64,000 nt of DNA from Lophium mytilinum (taxonomy: Eukaryota > Ascomycota > Dothideomycetes > Mytilinidiales > Mytilinidiaceae). The notes beneath the pieces are model-generated. The model was not told the DNA's origin. It did no database searches and saw nothing but the letters and a program-made list of their open reading frames with translations. Of the stretch, positions 35,701 to 47,131 are shown in pieces. Within the stretch, counting starts at the first letter, position 1, and the number at the start of each line of letters is the position of its first letter. The translations under genes were made by a program, and so were the position numbers. The stretch covers positions 1,790,830 to 1,854,829 of the forward strand of contig MU004187.1 of the NCBI GenBank assembly GCA_010093605.1, written 5' to 3'.

Positions 35701-36220
35701 TGTATTTGAGTGCCCATTGTCTTTCAGGCCGACCTCGATTGTCGTCAATTCTGATGCTGATTGCTTGCTCGGTCGTAGCCTCCAAATCAATCCGTTGGTT
35801 CTTTGGCAGGCCAAATACACGGCCATAGCCGTACCGACGAAAAAGGGGAACATTGTAGCGATGTACTCTGCCAAAAGCAACGTTTGCCGGATCTCCTTTG
35901 CGATCGACTATGTAATACTCCGTTTCGTCCTCCCGGGAATGTGCAGCTACTGACACTGGGGCCTGGTCTTTTATGATGCCGTGATTGTGTCTTCTCGTAT
36001 CCAGCTCTCGGTCACCTTGTTTTGATTTTCTCTCTTTCGAGGGCGACGACCGTCTTCTACGGCCTCCATGGCTTTTGGAATGTCCATCGCCGTCCCTCTC
36101 TTTGTTATCCTTGTGTGGCTTCTCGTTTGTATCGACCTGGGAGCTCTTCGATGCGGGGACGGCGGGTTTTGGGCGAAAGCTCGCGAACTTGGGCGCGGTA
36201 GGTTTCGTTGTGTCGCTCAT
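32729..36220 (-). CDS. NRDE2: NRDE2 family protein
   Basis: Three exons, 36220-34107, 34053-33713 and 33639-32729, give about 1121 residues. The N terminus is low complexity and basic (KSHGGRRRRSSPSKERKSK). It is followed by the family block DRKGDPANVAFGRVHRYNVP with FRRYGYGRVFGL. The rest is helical HAT/TPR-like repeats (AWLKLIDHQQDMVLL, ELWTNYLDFA, KSAKQLLKKRPTSLRLWNVY). In C. elegans, fission yeast (Nrl1) and man, NRDE2 binds Mtr4 and acts in nuclear RNA surveillance and silencing. Intron 1 is clear (GTGAGT..AATAG). Intron 2 is less so: the frame demands a GTCTTT donor at 33712 and an acceptor near 33640, so the exon 2 to 3 junction (around KN-A-GRDHCLL) is provisional. The gene is divergent from UTP10 with 508 bp between starts. 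Confidence 0.88.
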
Positions 36221-36728
36221 GGCCTAGGCAAATGGAACGCTTTGAATAGATTCTAATGAGGGTCAATCGTGAAAGCTTTAGCACCTTGGCTAGTCTCTTA
36301 TGCTTTAAGTGAAATGGATATAGCGATATGATCTTTGGACGGCGGGACTTGGTCGGGCCGCGGAATATGTGATTCACCTTGTCTTAATCCTAGCTTGTGC
36401 ATCCTAATGTGGCTGTTGTGGCAGAGTTGGAAGACTTCACGCAGTGGCCCGCAGGTTGACGCAGAGGTGAGTTCGAAGTGAGAGCTTGAATTGTTAGGTA
36501 CCTAGCCTTGAAGTCCAGCGCGTCGCGAGCAAGCTGCACGTGCAGGGATCAAAGACCCACTTTAAATAAAATCTTGGCACTGGGTTTTAGCTATGCATTT
36601 TCACCTCCATCCATTTCCACTGAGACGAATGCGACTTTCCCAGGACTGCTCGCCGAACCGCCGATGAACCCCAAGTAGCCTATGGACGCTGTCGCAATCA
36701 TACCAAGCCTCTATCTTCTGGACCCATC
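36221..36728. promoter_or_regulatory. Shared divergent promoter of NRDE2 and UTP10
   Basis: 508 bp between the divergent start codons of two nuclear/nucleolar RNA genes. I see no clear TATA box, PAC or RRPE element; both genes may share one nucleosome-free region. Confidence 0.5.
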
Positions 36729-39700
36729 ATGACTTCTGCGCTCCAGAAACAGCTCGCGGCCATCGCCGCGACGAGCACCCAGCAACTGGACTTGAAGGCG
36801 CAGAAAACTGCCCATGGAAAATCGCTGCTGTACGAACCGAAAGTCGCCGCCTGTCAAAACTTCAACAATATCTACCAAGTGTGCCATGAAGGATACCGCG
36901 AGCTGTGCATGCTCGACAGCCGATTTGTCGCCTTTTCGCAGAACCTATTTAGCGACCAAGGCAAAACCGAGGACCGGACCCAGATGACAGTGAAAGAGAA
37001 TGCAGAGCTTGACATTGTCATTGAAAGGTTCCTCACCCTGGTGGGCCCGCGGTTAGCCTTGAAACCAGCACAAAAGGCTTTAGAATGGCTTGTACGACGA
37101 TTTCGGTATGTGAATCTTGAGTTCTTGTCGACGATTCGTTCACTGATATGTTTTTCGATCAGCATCCATGAGTACAATACAGACATTGTCATTCTCACGT
37201 TCCTCCCATTCCACGCGATACCAATCTTCACCACGCTCCTCTCAATACTCCCGGCCAAAACTTCCCCCACGTTCCGCTTCCTACAACCCTACATGAGCTC
37301 TCTGGCAAACCCTCAGCGAGCAACCATTGTGTATAACGCGTCGGCCAACCCTGGAGTTTTCTCTGCCTTGCAAGACTACATCTTGAAAGTCCTAGAGAAT
37401 GAACATCAATCGGACATATTCTTGAAGTTCTGGGCTGAGGTAACAGCACAAGCAATGAATGCCATGTTCAATACCGCTCGATCTGGAAGGAAATCTATAC
37501 AACACCAGCGAGAGGAAGATTTGATCAATCGCATCTTACCTTACCTGAGTAGATGTCTGGCATTTGTAAACATCTCTGATGCAATGTATGGATGCTATGC
37601 GATCACTACAATTCTAGTCAGCAAGGGAAACCTGGAAGACAAGGTGCTTAGCTCCCTCTTGGAAGCTATATCCGCAACTTGCAGACCGGATACGACCGAC
37701 GCCGCTCTCCAGTGTTTAGCGGTGATAGCAGAAGAGCGCCGAAGCGCAAAATTTCCCCATAAAGTTGTGAGGCGACTGTTGAAACATGAGGATCTCGTAA
37801 AACGGATTGTCTCTCTTGGTCGGGAAATCCGTGTCGAGCGTTTGGCACTGGGTTGCGCCCTTGGAGCTGTAGATCGACTGAAGAGTCTCCATCATGGGTG
37901 TGAAATCCGCACCGTTGAGCAGATACTAGTTTCAGACCTGCTAGAAGACTCTCAAGCATTGCTTGTCATCAAGTCTTCACTGCGGTTGACAATGGAGATC
38001 AACGATTCTACGGATGTAGCACTCGGCATTCGAAGTCAGATTGCGGACCTCATTGTTCGTCTACAAGATTCAACGTCCCTGGAAAACAAGTTGCAGAGGG
38101 TACTAAAAGAGAACAATTTTGACATCGAGACACTGGAGATGAAACTCAAGACCGTTTTGAGGCCCCTTGAAATTGACACTACACCCAAACCCGTTCAAGA
38201 GGACTCGGAGATGGCCGATCAAGAAGACGACAACACTACACGCGTGGACCTTGTATTGTCGAACCTACCAGAACGTCTTCATACTGATACTTTCCTCTTT
38301 GGCGCGGAAACAAGTGTTCTGGAAACTCTCGCTGGCGGGTTCATTCAATCATCCTCACAAGGTAATAACATCGACGACTTTTTGAACCTACCGATCTTAG
38401 ACAGAAAGGGAGCATTCGAAAGGCCAGTGTTCTTGAGCTTTCTCATCAGCATTTGGTGTGGCCCTTATCCAATACTTGCACGTGGTGCTGCTTTGCAAGC
38501 AGCGAGCAAAACTATCGATCAAAACACTGATGAGATGGATCTACAAGCCTTGCTTCCGTACATGATCTGCGCACTTGCGGATCAATCGAAACAAGTGCGA
38601 AAAACTGCTGCGGACTGCGTCATTCTATTGGACCGCAAGGCAGCCCTTCTGCCCAAGAAATCCAAGATCAACATATGGGCTAGCTCCTCCCTTTATGGTA
38701 CCAAAACATCCCAGGTTCATTGGATGCCAACACAGTTATACTCAAAATTTCTGGCATCAGTCCTGGTGCCCACATTGGAAGAATGCATTATGGATGTAAG
38801 CCACATCACTAAAGTCATTTTCTCGGCGCTGGACGGTCACTCACACTCAAAACTCCCGGCACATAAATCTGGGCCCGCAGAATTGAAAGCCACCGACCGT
38901 GGTGGTGTTGTTTCATTCCTAAGCAGCCACACGGTCTTGACGCCACGGATATCTGTTCGTTTGAAGCTTCTGTCCCCACTAGCTCGACTCGGAAAGGTCT
39001 GCACCTCTGCCCGCGTCATCATGCTCCTTCCTGCTGTTCGCGAGTGGTGCTCAATGTCGAAGAATGACTTGTTAAGTCTACATGGTCTCGATAACTTCGA
39101 CACTGCCGATGCAGACAGTCGGCATATAGCTGTGATTTCTGCGCGAGATCAAGAGGGCATTGATCTCCTGCAGACCATCATCACAGATCCCATTAGTTTC
39201 CATCGCCAGTCTGTACAAGAGGCCGCATTCCAGCGACTGCAAGCAATCTGGTCTACCTTGAAGTCAGCATTGAAACCCTCACTTGCCACAACTCTCCTAG
39301 ACCTATCCTTGGATGAGAATGAATCTCACCAAGAGGTTGTGTCTTTTCGTCAGGAGAACTCAAAAGAGCTGTTAGGTGCAGTGAAGCTCTCCTCGAACGT
39401 TTTGAGAACCCTTTTAGAGAACGCTATCAGCGCTATCAGCGTCATCCAATCGTCAGACAAGCCCCCGTCTGCGAAAAGGAGGCGAACAAGTCGCTTGGAG
39501 TCATCACGAGAGGAAACGCCTGATTCAAAAGACGTAGGGAGAGCCCTGCGGAGGGTCACCCTTGTACTGGAGCTGATTGAAGCCTCTAAACCCGAAGAAC
39601 ATCCAGAGCTTCTACGAGGCTTGTTTCACATATTGGGAGAGCTTCACCAGTTCCGATCACACTCGGGATCGAACTTGGTCTACCTTCAAAGTCCGATCAT

Positions 39701-42457
39701 TAGATCTCTGTTGTCGATTGTCGAACGTCTGAAGGTAAGCACTTTTCACCAGTACTGTTACATATGGACTAATCGGTGCCTAGGGTGGACAAGAGCCCGC
39801 TGAGGATCATTCCGCTATTCGTGCCGACCTACTTGTTGACTGCATACGACACAGTACTAGCCCAGAGGTTCAGAACGCAGCCCTCCTATTAATTTCTAGC
39901 TTAGCCTCTTGGAAGCCAGTGGCACACCTTGTTCTGCACACCCTGATGCCCATATTCACTTTCATGGGATCTACACTACTACGACAGAGCGACGACAACT
40001 CTGCTTATGTTGTCAATCAGACCATCACACGCGTAGTTCCGCAGCTAGCGGCATCATTGAGAGACCGAAACAAGAATTTCATTATTGGAGTAGCAGATTT
40101 GCTTTTAAGCTTCACCGCCGCGTTCGAGCATATTCCCCTTCACCGAAGACCGGAAATTTTCGACCGACTTCTGCAAACTCTTGGTGCAGAGGATTCGTTG
40201 TATGCTGTAATGGCTCTGCTGCTCGACAAGTACCCGACAAAAACTGACTCGCGATCATCGATTGAGTCGCGATCGTTCGTTTCACATCTACTAAGGACAT
40301 TTGAGCCCACATTAATATTGAAGGTAAGCACTCTGGTTCACTAACCTCATTTTCGTAGTGCTGATGTTGATAGTCATGTACGAAATACCTTGAGCTCATT
40401 ATCGATGCACTCCAACCAAAACGCACGGTTTCTGAAGTTCTTTTGAGCTTGAACGAGAAGAGCCAGGATGAGGTCAACGGTACCGTTCTGACCTTACTGG
40501 TGTCTTTAGCAAGCATTTTGGAAGACCCATCATTGATTGCGTATGTCGGTCAAGTTTTGCGACCTGGCACAGAAAGTGCTGTCTTGCAAAAGACGTTTGC
40601 TCCGGCTATTGAGAGAGCCACTCAACTTGCTCGACGTCTTAAGGGCCAGGAAGAACTCTACCAGGCCTGTAGCCGTGTTTTGTCTAGCATCCTAGAGCTT
40701 CTGCCCACCACCAGTCTCATCAAGACCGCGGAAGACTTGCTGGAGAATTCCGATGACGATATCAGACGAACGGCTCTGCAGGCAGTGGAGATCAAGGTCC
40801 GAAGTATCAAGCAAGGCGACGAACCCTCTATAAAGGCTGCCTTGGCATTCCTGTCTCGTGTCGGGACTATTATACAGCATTCACAGGACACTGCGCTCAA
40901 GCAAAGTGCCGTCGCCTGCATTGATCAAATATCAGAACGATTCGGCAAGCGAGACAGTGCGGCTGTTGCGTCTGCAGCGCAAATTGTCGCCGGTGTCCAA
41001 TCACTTGGAAGCAATGACGATCGGCTGCGGGAGATATCGGTCATTTGCCTTGCCTCAATTGTGGACGTCATATCAGAGGATTTCATCCCGCTCCTACCTG
41101 TGGTCCTACCGAAAGCCTTCTCGTACCTGGAGCAAAGTATAGATGCGGATGGAAAAAGTACCCGTCTACATAATGCGGTATATTCGCTGCTTTGCGCTAT
41201 CATCGAGAAATTGCCGTTCATGTTCATCGGGAGCTACCTGGACAAGTCGCTGGAGTTGTCGCACAGATCTGCCAAATGCGATCTGGGTGAGAACTGCGAT
41301 GAAAGCAGGGATCACTTCTACGGCTATGTTGCAAAGCAAATCGAGGCTAAAGAGTGTTTTGAGGCCATCAATCGGACCTTCGATGACGCAGTCGAGAACG
41401 GACACGAGGTAATTTCCCAAATTCTCTTTCACTCTACTTTGCTGATGAATCATAGGCTCTTCGCGAACATCTCAACGCCCTGCTATTAGCTGTCAGGTCG
41501 CGACCAAACTCGGCGATCCTTAAGAATACTCAGACCTTGTTCACCATTTTCTTGACCGCGCTTGACACTCGGCGTACTCTGAATACCTCGCCGACCGAAG
41601 ACGATGATGATGACACTGATGTCGAACACTTAGATTCTATTGTACAGGATGCCGCTATTGAAATGACGACTAAGCTCAATGACATGACTTTCCGTCCCTT
41701 CTTCTCCCGGCTCGTAGAGTGGGCATCCAAAGGGCTTCCGAAGAAAGATATAGAAGGCAGAGCTCTTCGATCGATATCTCTTTACTCATTCCTTGAGAGG
41801 TTTTTCGACAAATTCAAGGTACTATCAGTCTATCTTGAGGTGTATAAATGCTAATTTTTATAGTCCTACGTGATTAGTTATTCCAGTTATATTCTTGAGG
41901 ACGTCGCTGATATACTGCAAAACGCCTCCAAACTCGACAGTTTGAGCGAAAAACTTGTCAAGACGGTTCTAAAGGCTCTTACTAAGAGCTTCGAGCATGA
42001 TCAAGATGGTAAATATCGCATGATACTTAGGTTTTACCCCTCACTAACACTAAACATAGGGTTTTGGCAAGCACCGTCTCACTTTAGCGCCGTCTTGGGT
42101 CCTGTACTGAAGCAGCTCAGTAATGAGTCGTCTGCTGTCGTGACAGAAGATGTGATTCCAGCCATCGTGGAATTGGCAGTGTCGGCAGACTCCGCAGATC
42201 ACCGCAAAGAGATGAACGGCATACTCCTTAAGCTGATGCGTTCCGACGAGGCACACACGCGGCTGGCAGTCGTGCAGTGTGAGCAAGCCTTGACGAAGAG
42301 GTTAGGGGAAGATTGGCTCGGAATGATATCGGAAATGCTGCCCTTCATCAGCGAGCTACAGGAAGATGACGATGAAATGGTGGAAAGCGAAACGCTTCGT
42401 TGGATCAACTTGATGGAGGAAACACTCGGAGAGAGCCTCGAGCCTATGCTCCAGTAG
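36729..42457 (+). CDS. UTP10: U3 snoRNP (SSU processome) component Utp10/HEATR1
   Basis: Seven exons: 36729-37105, 37163-39734, 39784-40323, 40374-41408, 41456-41818, 41864-42008 and 42060-42457; all six introns are 45-57 nt and GT..AG. The product has 1809 residues, a normal size for Utp10. The N terminus has the family start TSALQKQLAAIAATSTQQLD and later LVRRFRIHEYN (spliced across intron 1) followed by LTFLPFHAIPIFTTLLSILP. The remainder is HEAT-like helical repeats. The C-terminal part contains the BP28CT/HEATR1 region (YILEDVADILQNA, FEHDQDGFWQAPSHFS). Utp10 belongs to the t-UTP subcomplex that binds early pre-rRNA and supports rDNA transcription and 18S processing. Intron 1 (57 nt) and the last intron (51 nt) are multiples of three without stops, so both would read through if unspliced. 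Confidence 0.95.
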
Positions 42458-43058
42458 CTGTAGATAATGAACACGACAGCTCTCGAAGCTTCGGCTTTGG
42501 TTGTTGTCGTCTAAATATATTCTATTCAAATCCGTTTTGGATTAGCGCACACGCTAGGCAGGAAATAAGTAGCACACTACAGCAGTTCAACACTGTATAA
42601 GGTGGCCCAAAGAGCTCTCAGGCTTGCCAAAGCAGGCCCGTTATGAATAGCAATAGCTTACTGGCGGACCTTAAGCGGTGCTAAGCAAGCGTATATAGTA
42701 CATAAATAGAATAGTATACATATATCTTATAAATCTGTATACTACTACTCTCTATTGACCCTTAATTACGGCGCTGCCGTTTAGATGCACCTGTTTACCA
42801 CTACTTAAGGTGTCCCAGCGAGTTTCCACAGACCCCAGAAGGAAGATCTTCTATCCTTTTTGAATTTCCGAAAATGTGTTGAAGCACTCCAAGGCGGGGG
42901 CATACACCCCAATGTAGAATAGAGTGCCACATTTTTCATGCCCCTCGTGGCGCAGTGACGGCACCCGAGGTTCTGTGCGCCCCTAGGCTGCACCACTTCC
43001 ACCACGATATCCCGCCAAAGTCAATACGCTGACATTCATGTCATGTTGACCCTCTGCA
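42458..43058. other. Intergenic with degenerate repeat copy 2
   Basis: 600 bp between UTP10 and the LCHN-like gene. Most of it is a degenerate dispersed repeat (42549-42930) whose middle is AT-rich. The last about 130 bp would be the promoter of the downstream gene. Confidence 0.6.
42549..42930. repeat. Degenerate dispersed repeat, copy 2
   Basis: The left block (from ACACGCTAGGCAGGAAATAA to CGGTGCTAAGCA) and right block (TGTTGAAGCACT to TAGAATAGAGTGCC) match the copy at 16307-16690, same orientation. The middle is AT-rich and unrelated. Stops interrupt every frame, so it is decayed. Confidence 0.65.
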
Positions 43059-45060
43059 ATGTCTGGCACCAGCGATGCTAGCACGACCGACGTCGACTAC
43101 AGTCCCTCTGATGCGACCACAGCTCCGCCTTTGTCTGCTCTCTTTCTGATCAAGTTCGACCAGAAGGTAGGGTGTGTACTAGCAGCTTCCCGGAAACTTA
43201 GGAACTCTTGCTGACGACCTGTTCATAGCTACTCAATTGCCTGGAAGCGATCGACTGCCGATGGTAAGCTTCTTTGCCCCTTCAATTCGTGGCCTATTGG
43301 CTCACACGATCTACTTAGTTGTCCTTGATGGCACCGTCGAGTTCAAATCCCTTCCTTCCGGCCTACATACTGTAAAGGAGGACCTTGTGTACGTTGTGGA
43401 AGACTTGAGCGCACGAGATGTCGCTGACGCGTGGGGCAGATACTTTGTACATGAGGGGTACGCCGGCCTAAGCGCATTTGTGAATGGACCGGCTTCAGCG
43501 GCGGAGCGCAACGCACACCTTGTTGCAGTGGGCATATTGGTGCCATTGAGTTATGGAAGACTTGGACGGAGCTGGCTCCATGCTCAAGCTCTCCAGAACT
43601 TAGCTGCGTACGTCCTCTTTGCGTATGGAGTACTCCGGCAACCGCTAAACTAGGCTCAGGGTATTGGTCGGCGATGTCTCCAAAACTGAACCTTTAGAAA
43701 CATACTGGGAAAATCACGGAGCGAATGGCGACCAGGACAACCCAAACCTCAATTCTTCTAACATATCATCCGGCTCGAACCCAAGTCCATGGAAAACACA
43801 TAACAGGAGTCGCGCCCTTTCGAGTCTAATTGCTGTCATCCCTTCGGAGCAATCCTTACCACCTTGGCATCCTGCTTTGTCTATTGTAAAATACATCGAT
43901 ACCTTTGGTCCCCTAGTGTTTCCATTACAGCGAGCTGCGCTGCTTCGAAAGCGGATTCTGTTCATGACGTCCGCGCCTGTCCGGCCGGCTTGCGAATTTG
44001 GTAAGTGATGGTGAACGCAATACCTCGTACTTCCATCCTCGTTCTCTTTCTTTAACAAAATGCAGTGTACGATCTTTCTATTCTCTCTAGCATTCCCGGC
44101 TCCGTTTCCGAGCTTCTTCCTCCTGGCTCGGAGTCTCTTCATAGGCTTCGGTCACTGTTCACATTAGGTATACACGATATACCGCTTCTAGAAAAGATGT
44201 CCGTCCCGCATGGTGCCCCAGGAGCAACCCAAAGCGCAGAAGATGATGCCACTTATGGTTGGGTTGCATGCACGACAGATGAGATATTGACAATCAAGCA
44301 AAAACTGTACGATATCATTGTCGAAATTCCAGCTACTACGGACAATGCCACGGAAACCAAACGATGGCCGACTATCAAGACATGCGACGGAGCAGAGATC
44401 AAAGCCTCGCAGAGAGATCTTAGACGTTTCAAGCTTTTATACCACGAGCTATGGAAGATTCGACACCGTGTGCAATCAGATCACGACGGTGATGAAGACA
44501 CAAACGATCAAACCTTCTTAATACCACACGACCCCGAGAACGAGAGCGAAGACGAAAGCGACGAGGGCTACGACGACAAGCTCATCGAGCCAATGACCTG
44601 GGCTCAGCTAGCCTACTCAGGCTTTATGTGGTGGGCGTCTGCCGGCGAAAAGGACTCCTATCTAACAGAAGAGGCGGACGGAGATAGAGAAATCCTTGGC
44701 GACATTTCCGACTTTGTCCCTGGTGGCATGCACATTGAAAGCAACGGCGCAGACCCAATGACGGCGAGTGGCCTTGCTCAGACGGGACTGCACACTGCGA
44801 TCATCGCCTACTTCCACCGCTTAACTTCGGTGATGGTCACGACGCTAGCGGACTTGATCGAGTGTTCGGACGACGAGGACCCAACTGGAGATGAGAATAC
44901 AGTTTTGCAGGTAACGAGCGAAGACATTGCGAGAATGGGCCTGGAGGCGTGGAGCGAGTCTGACAAGGCGTTTGCGAAGGATTTCTTGATGACGTACTTT
45001 GGGAGGGACGCAGAGGTGCATGGGGCTAGTCTTGAGTGCTGTGGTCTTAGGGTTTGCTAG
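43059..45060 (+). CDS. LCHN/DENND11-like (DUF2347) protein
   Basis: Five exons, 43059-43171, 43229-43263, 43319-43607, 43654-44000 and 44066-45060 (introns 57, 55, 46 and 65 nt), give 592 residues. After a Ser/Thr/Asp-rich start comes the family block ALFLIKFDQKVGYSIAWKRS, joined across the first intron, then FKSLPSGLHTVKEDLVY, GYAGLSAFVN and VGILVPLSYGRLGRSW. This is the longin-DENN-like N-terminal half shared by LCHN (DENND11), Avl9 and Afi1. The C-terminal half contains an acidic linker (PENESEDESDEGYDD) and a conserved fungal domain ending in DAEVHGASLECCGLRVC. Related proteins act in late secretory trafficking or as Rab exchange factors. The 35-bp second exon is required to restore AWKRSTAD-VVLDGTVE. 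Confidence 0.88.
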
Positions 45061-45343
45061 CGCTTGAATACGCTTGACTTGGAGTACCATAGGGAAAATC
45101 ATTATAATTCACACTCTGACCTATGTCATATTACGGATGCTTGGATGGATGCGTGAAGCAAGGCCTATACAGTATCAGGACAACGGTTCGTGCGCCTATT
45201 TTCCCATTTTCCTTAAACAATGCTCGCTATACCATACCTCATAATTCATGTTATACTTCCAGGCTGTCTCTTCAACTTTGTCAATCTTCTCACGACTTCT
45301 TCCCGCTCACTTGCCTCTCTACTACCATTCGACCAAACCCACG

Positions 45344-46772
45344 TCACGGCCACCTCCACATATCCTCCTCCATCAAATCCTCCAAACAAAACCCCCTCTC
45401 GACCCTCCCCCTTAACCACTCCAACTCCCCCAAATCCTCCGTAAACCAGCCTTTACTCCTCGCGCCACACGCAATATTCGGAGTGCCTCTCCCTGCACCC
45501 CTACCTCCCCCGTCTACGGCGCCCCCAGCATCCACCCCCGCAATCTCACTTTTCCCCTCAATGTGGTGCAGCAGCTCCGGATTCACAGTCCAACAGCGCC
45601 ACCCGTGGTCCCTGCACGCCTCGAGGATCCGCACGTCGTATGCCTGACACCCACCCGGTCCTTCAGTGCCGTACGTCGCGAGCAAGCGGGCGGCCGAGGC
45701 GCGGGTGACGGCGTAACCGAAGGTGCAGAGGGGCCAACGGGAAGGATGCAGCAGGCGGGTTTGATCTGGCAGGATGCTCAGGAAGTCAGCAGTCTGCGGT
45801 CGCCAGCGGTCTCGAGGCAGGAGGGTGGGGTCGTGATAGGTGCGGTACGTGCTGTTGGGGGTGCTGGCGAAGTAGGGCTCGAGGGAGGGGATGGCGTCGA
45901 AGTTGGCCATGAAGTCGCCGCAGTGGCCGAGGTGGAGGAGCTCCCAGGTTAGAGGGCCCCAGTAGGTGGAGGGGGTCGTGGCGGTGGTGTTGGGGGAGAG
46001 GACTGCGCGGAGGGCGGCGGCGGCGAGGGGGATTTGGGTGCGGCGGAGGTGGATGCTCCAGTCCACGTCGTCTTCGAGGATTATGGCGGTGCTGAGGGTG
46101 GTGCTTAGGAACCTGCGTTTGGTTAGTTTTTGGGTGTTATGGGAGGTAGGATTTGGGCTGGGTGTTTCAGGACTTGATATCTGATATGTGATAGTCTGAG
46201 GACTGATTATTGAGAATGAAGGGGCTACAAGACTACTGTGAATAGTAGGCACGCCGAGTTACCTCGGACAGTGTCATAGTGATATACAGAGACGAAAAAG
46301 GTGAGCAGAATGGTAGCTGCCATCTGCAAGGGCGGTTGAAATAACGAAAGCATTACCATTTCAGGGCATTTAGATGTCCCATCCAGGCTAACGCCGAACC
46401 CTTGCCAATTCGAGAATTCTCCGGCGATCGAAAGCTGCGGAGATCCCGGTCGGTCCATACCGGTTGGTCAGGGATTGTGAGATCGATGCCTGTCAAGTTG
46501 GCGGCAAAGACGAGGTCTTTGCGACGCGACGATTTCGCATGGGAAACGGCTATGACAGCGCCGAACTATTTTCAGTGTCAATACGAGAGTAATACGAGGC
46601 CCTAGACGAGGGAATGTACCCCTAGAGTTGAGTTTGCTGACTCAAGAACTGCGCCCTTTCTGGAAAATGAAGCCGCACTCCAGTCGCCGTAGAAGAAGAG
46701 GTAGCCAACGGGCATCAAGCATATCGCGAGAGAGACTGCCAAGAGACGGACGGGCTTCCTTTTGAAATCCAT
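45344..46772 (-). CDS. Family 25 glycosyltransferase (type II membrane protein)
   Basis: Exons 46772-46620, 46565-46357 and 46112-45344 (introns 54 and 244 nt) give 376 residues. The N terminus MDFKRKP is followed by a membrane anchor (VRLLAVSLAICLMPVGYLFF), so this is a type II Golgi-like protein. Exon 2 carries the fungal GT25 start, GFGAVIAVSHAKSSRRKDLV with LTGIDLTI; exon 3 carries AIILEDDVDW, the DxD-type acidic motif, and then LLHLGHCGDFM, RPQTADFLSILPDQTRL, RWPLCTFGYAVTRASAARLL and a Cys-rich CQAYDVRILEAC. The family transfers sugars from UDP/CMP donors (bacterial LPS enzymes, collagen galactosyltransferase). The acceptor is not predictable. The longer intron 2 is supported by WFLSTTLSTAIILEDD across the junction. 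The gene is divergent from the RA-PH gene. Confidence 0.85.
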
Positions 46773-47131
46773 GGTTGGCACACAGGATGAATTGACGATG
46801 GTGACAGATTGGCCAATAGCAGCCGCCGGCTTCGCTCTTCCGGATGGAGCGAACGCCTCGTCCGCGTAAACTTGCTGCTCGTTGTTTAGGGCTGCTAGCT
46901 GAAGGCGCTGACGCGAAATTAGACGCGTCTCGGGCTGAAAAAAGGGCAAGCCCGGCAGGACTGGGCGAGTGATGCGGCCCGGAGAGGCTGCCCGTCATGT
47001 GCCCCTGCGTTGGTCTCTCCCCACCAGCTGTACCTAGACATACATCGTCCCTTGCTCGATCCACACGCTGCAACACCACCCAGAAGGGCTCCTCCACGTC
47101 CCACGACACGTCCCAGGAATGCGACACAAAA
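46773..47131. promoter_or_regulatory. Divergent promoter between the GT25 and RA-PH genes
   Basis: 359 bp between divergent ATGs. The frames of both genes extend open into it without family features, so I placed the starts at 46772 and 47132, where the conserved N termini begin. Confidence 0.4.
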
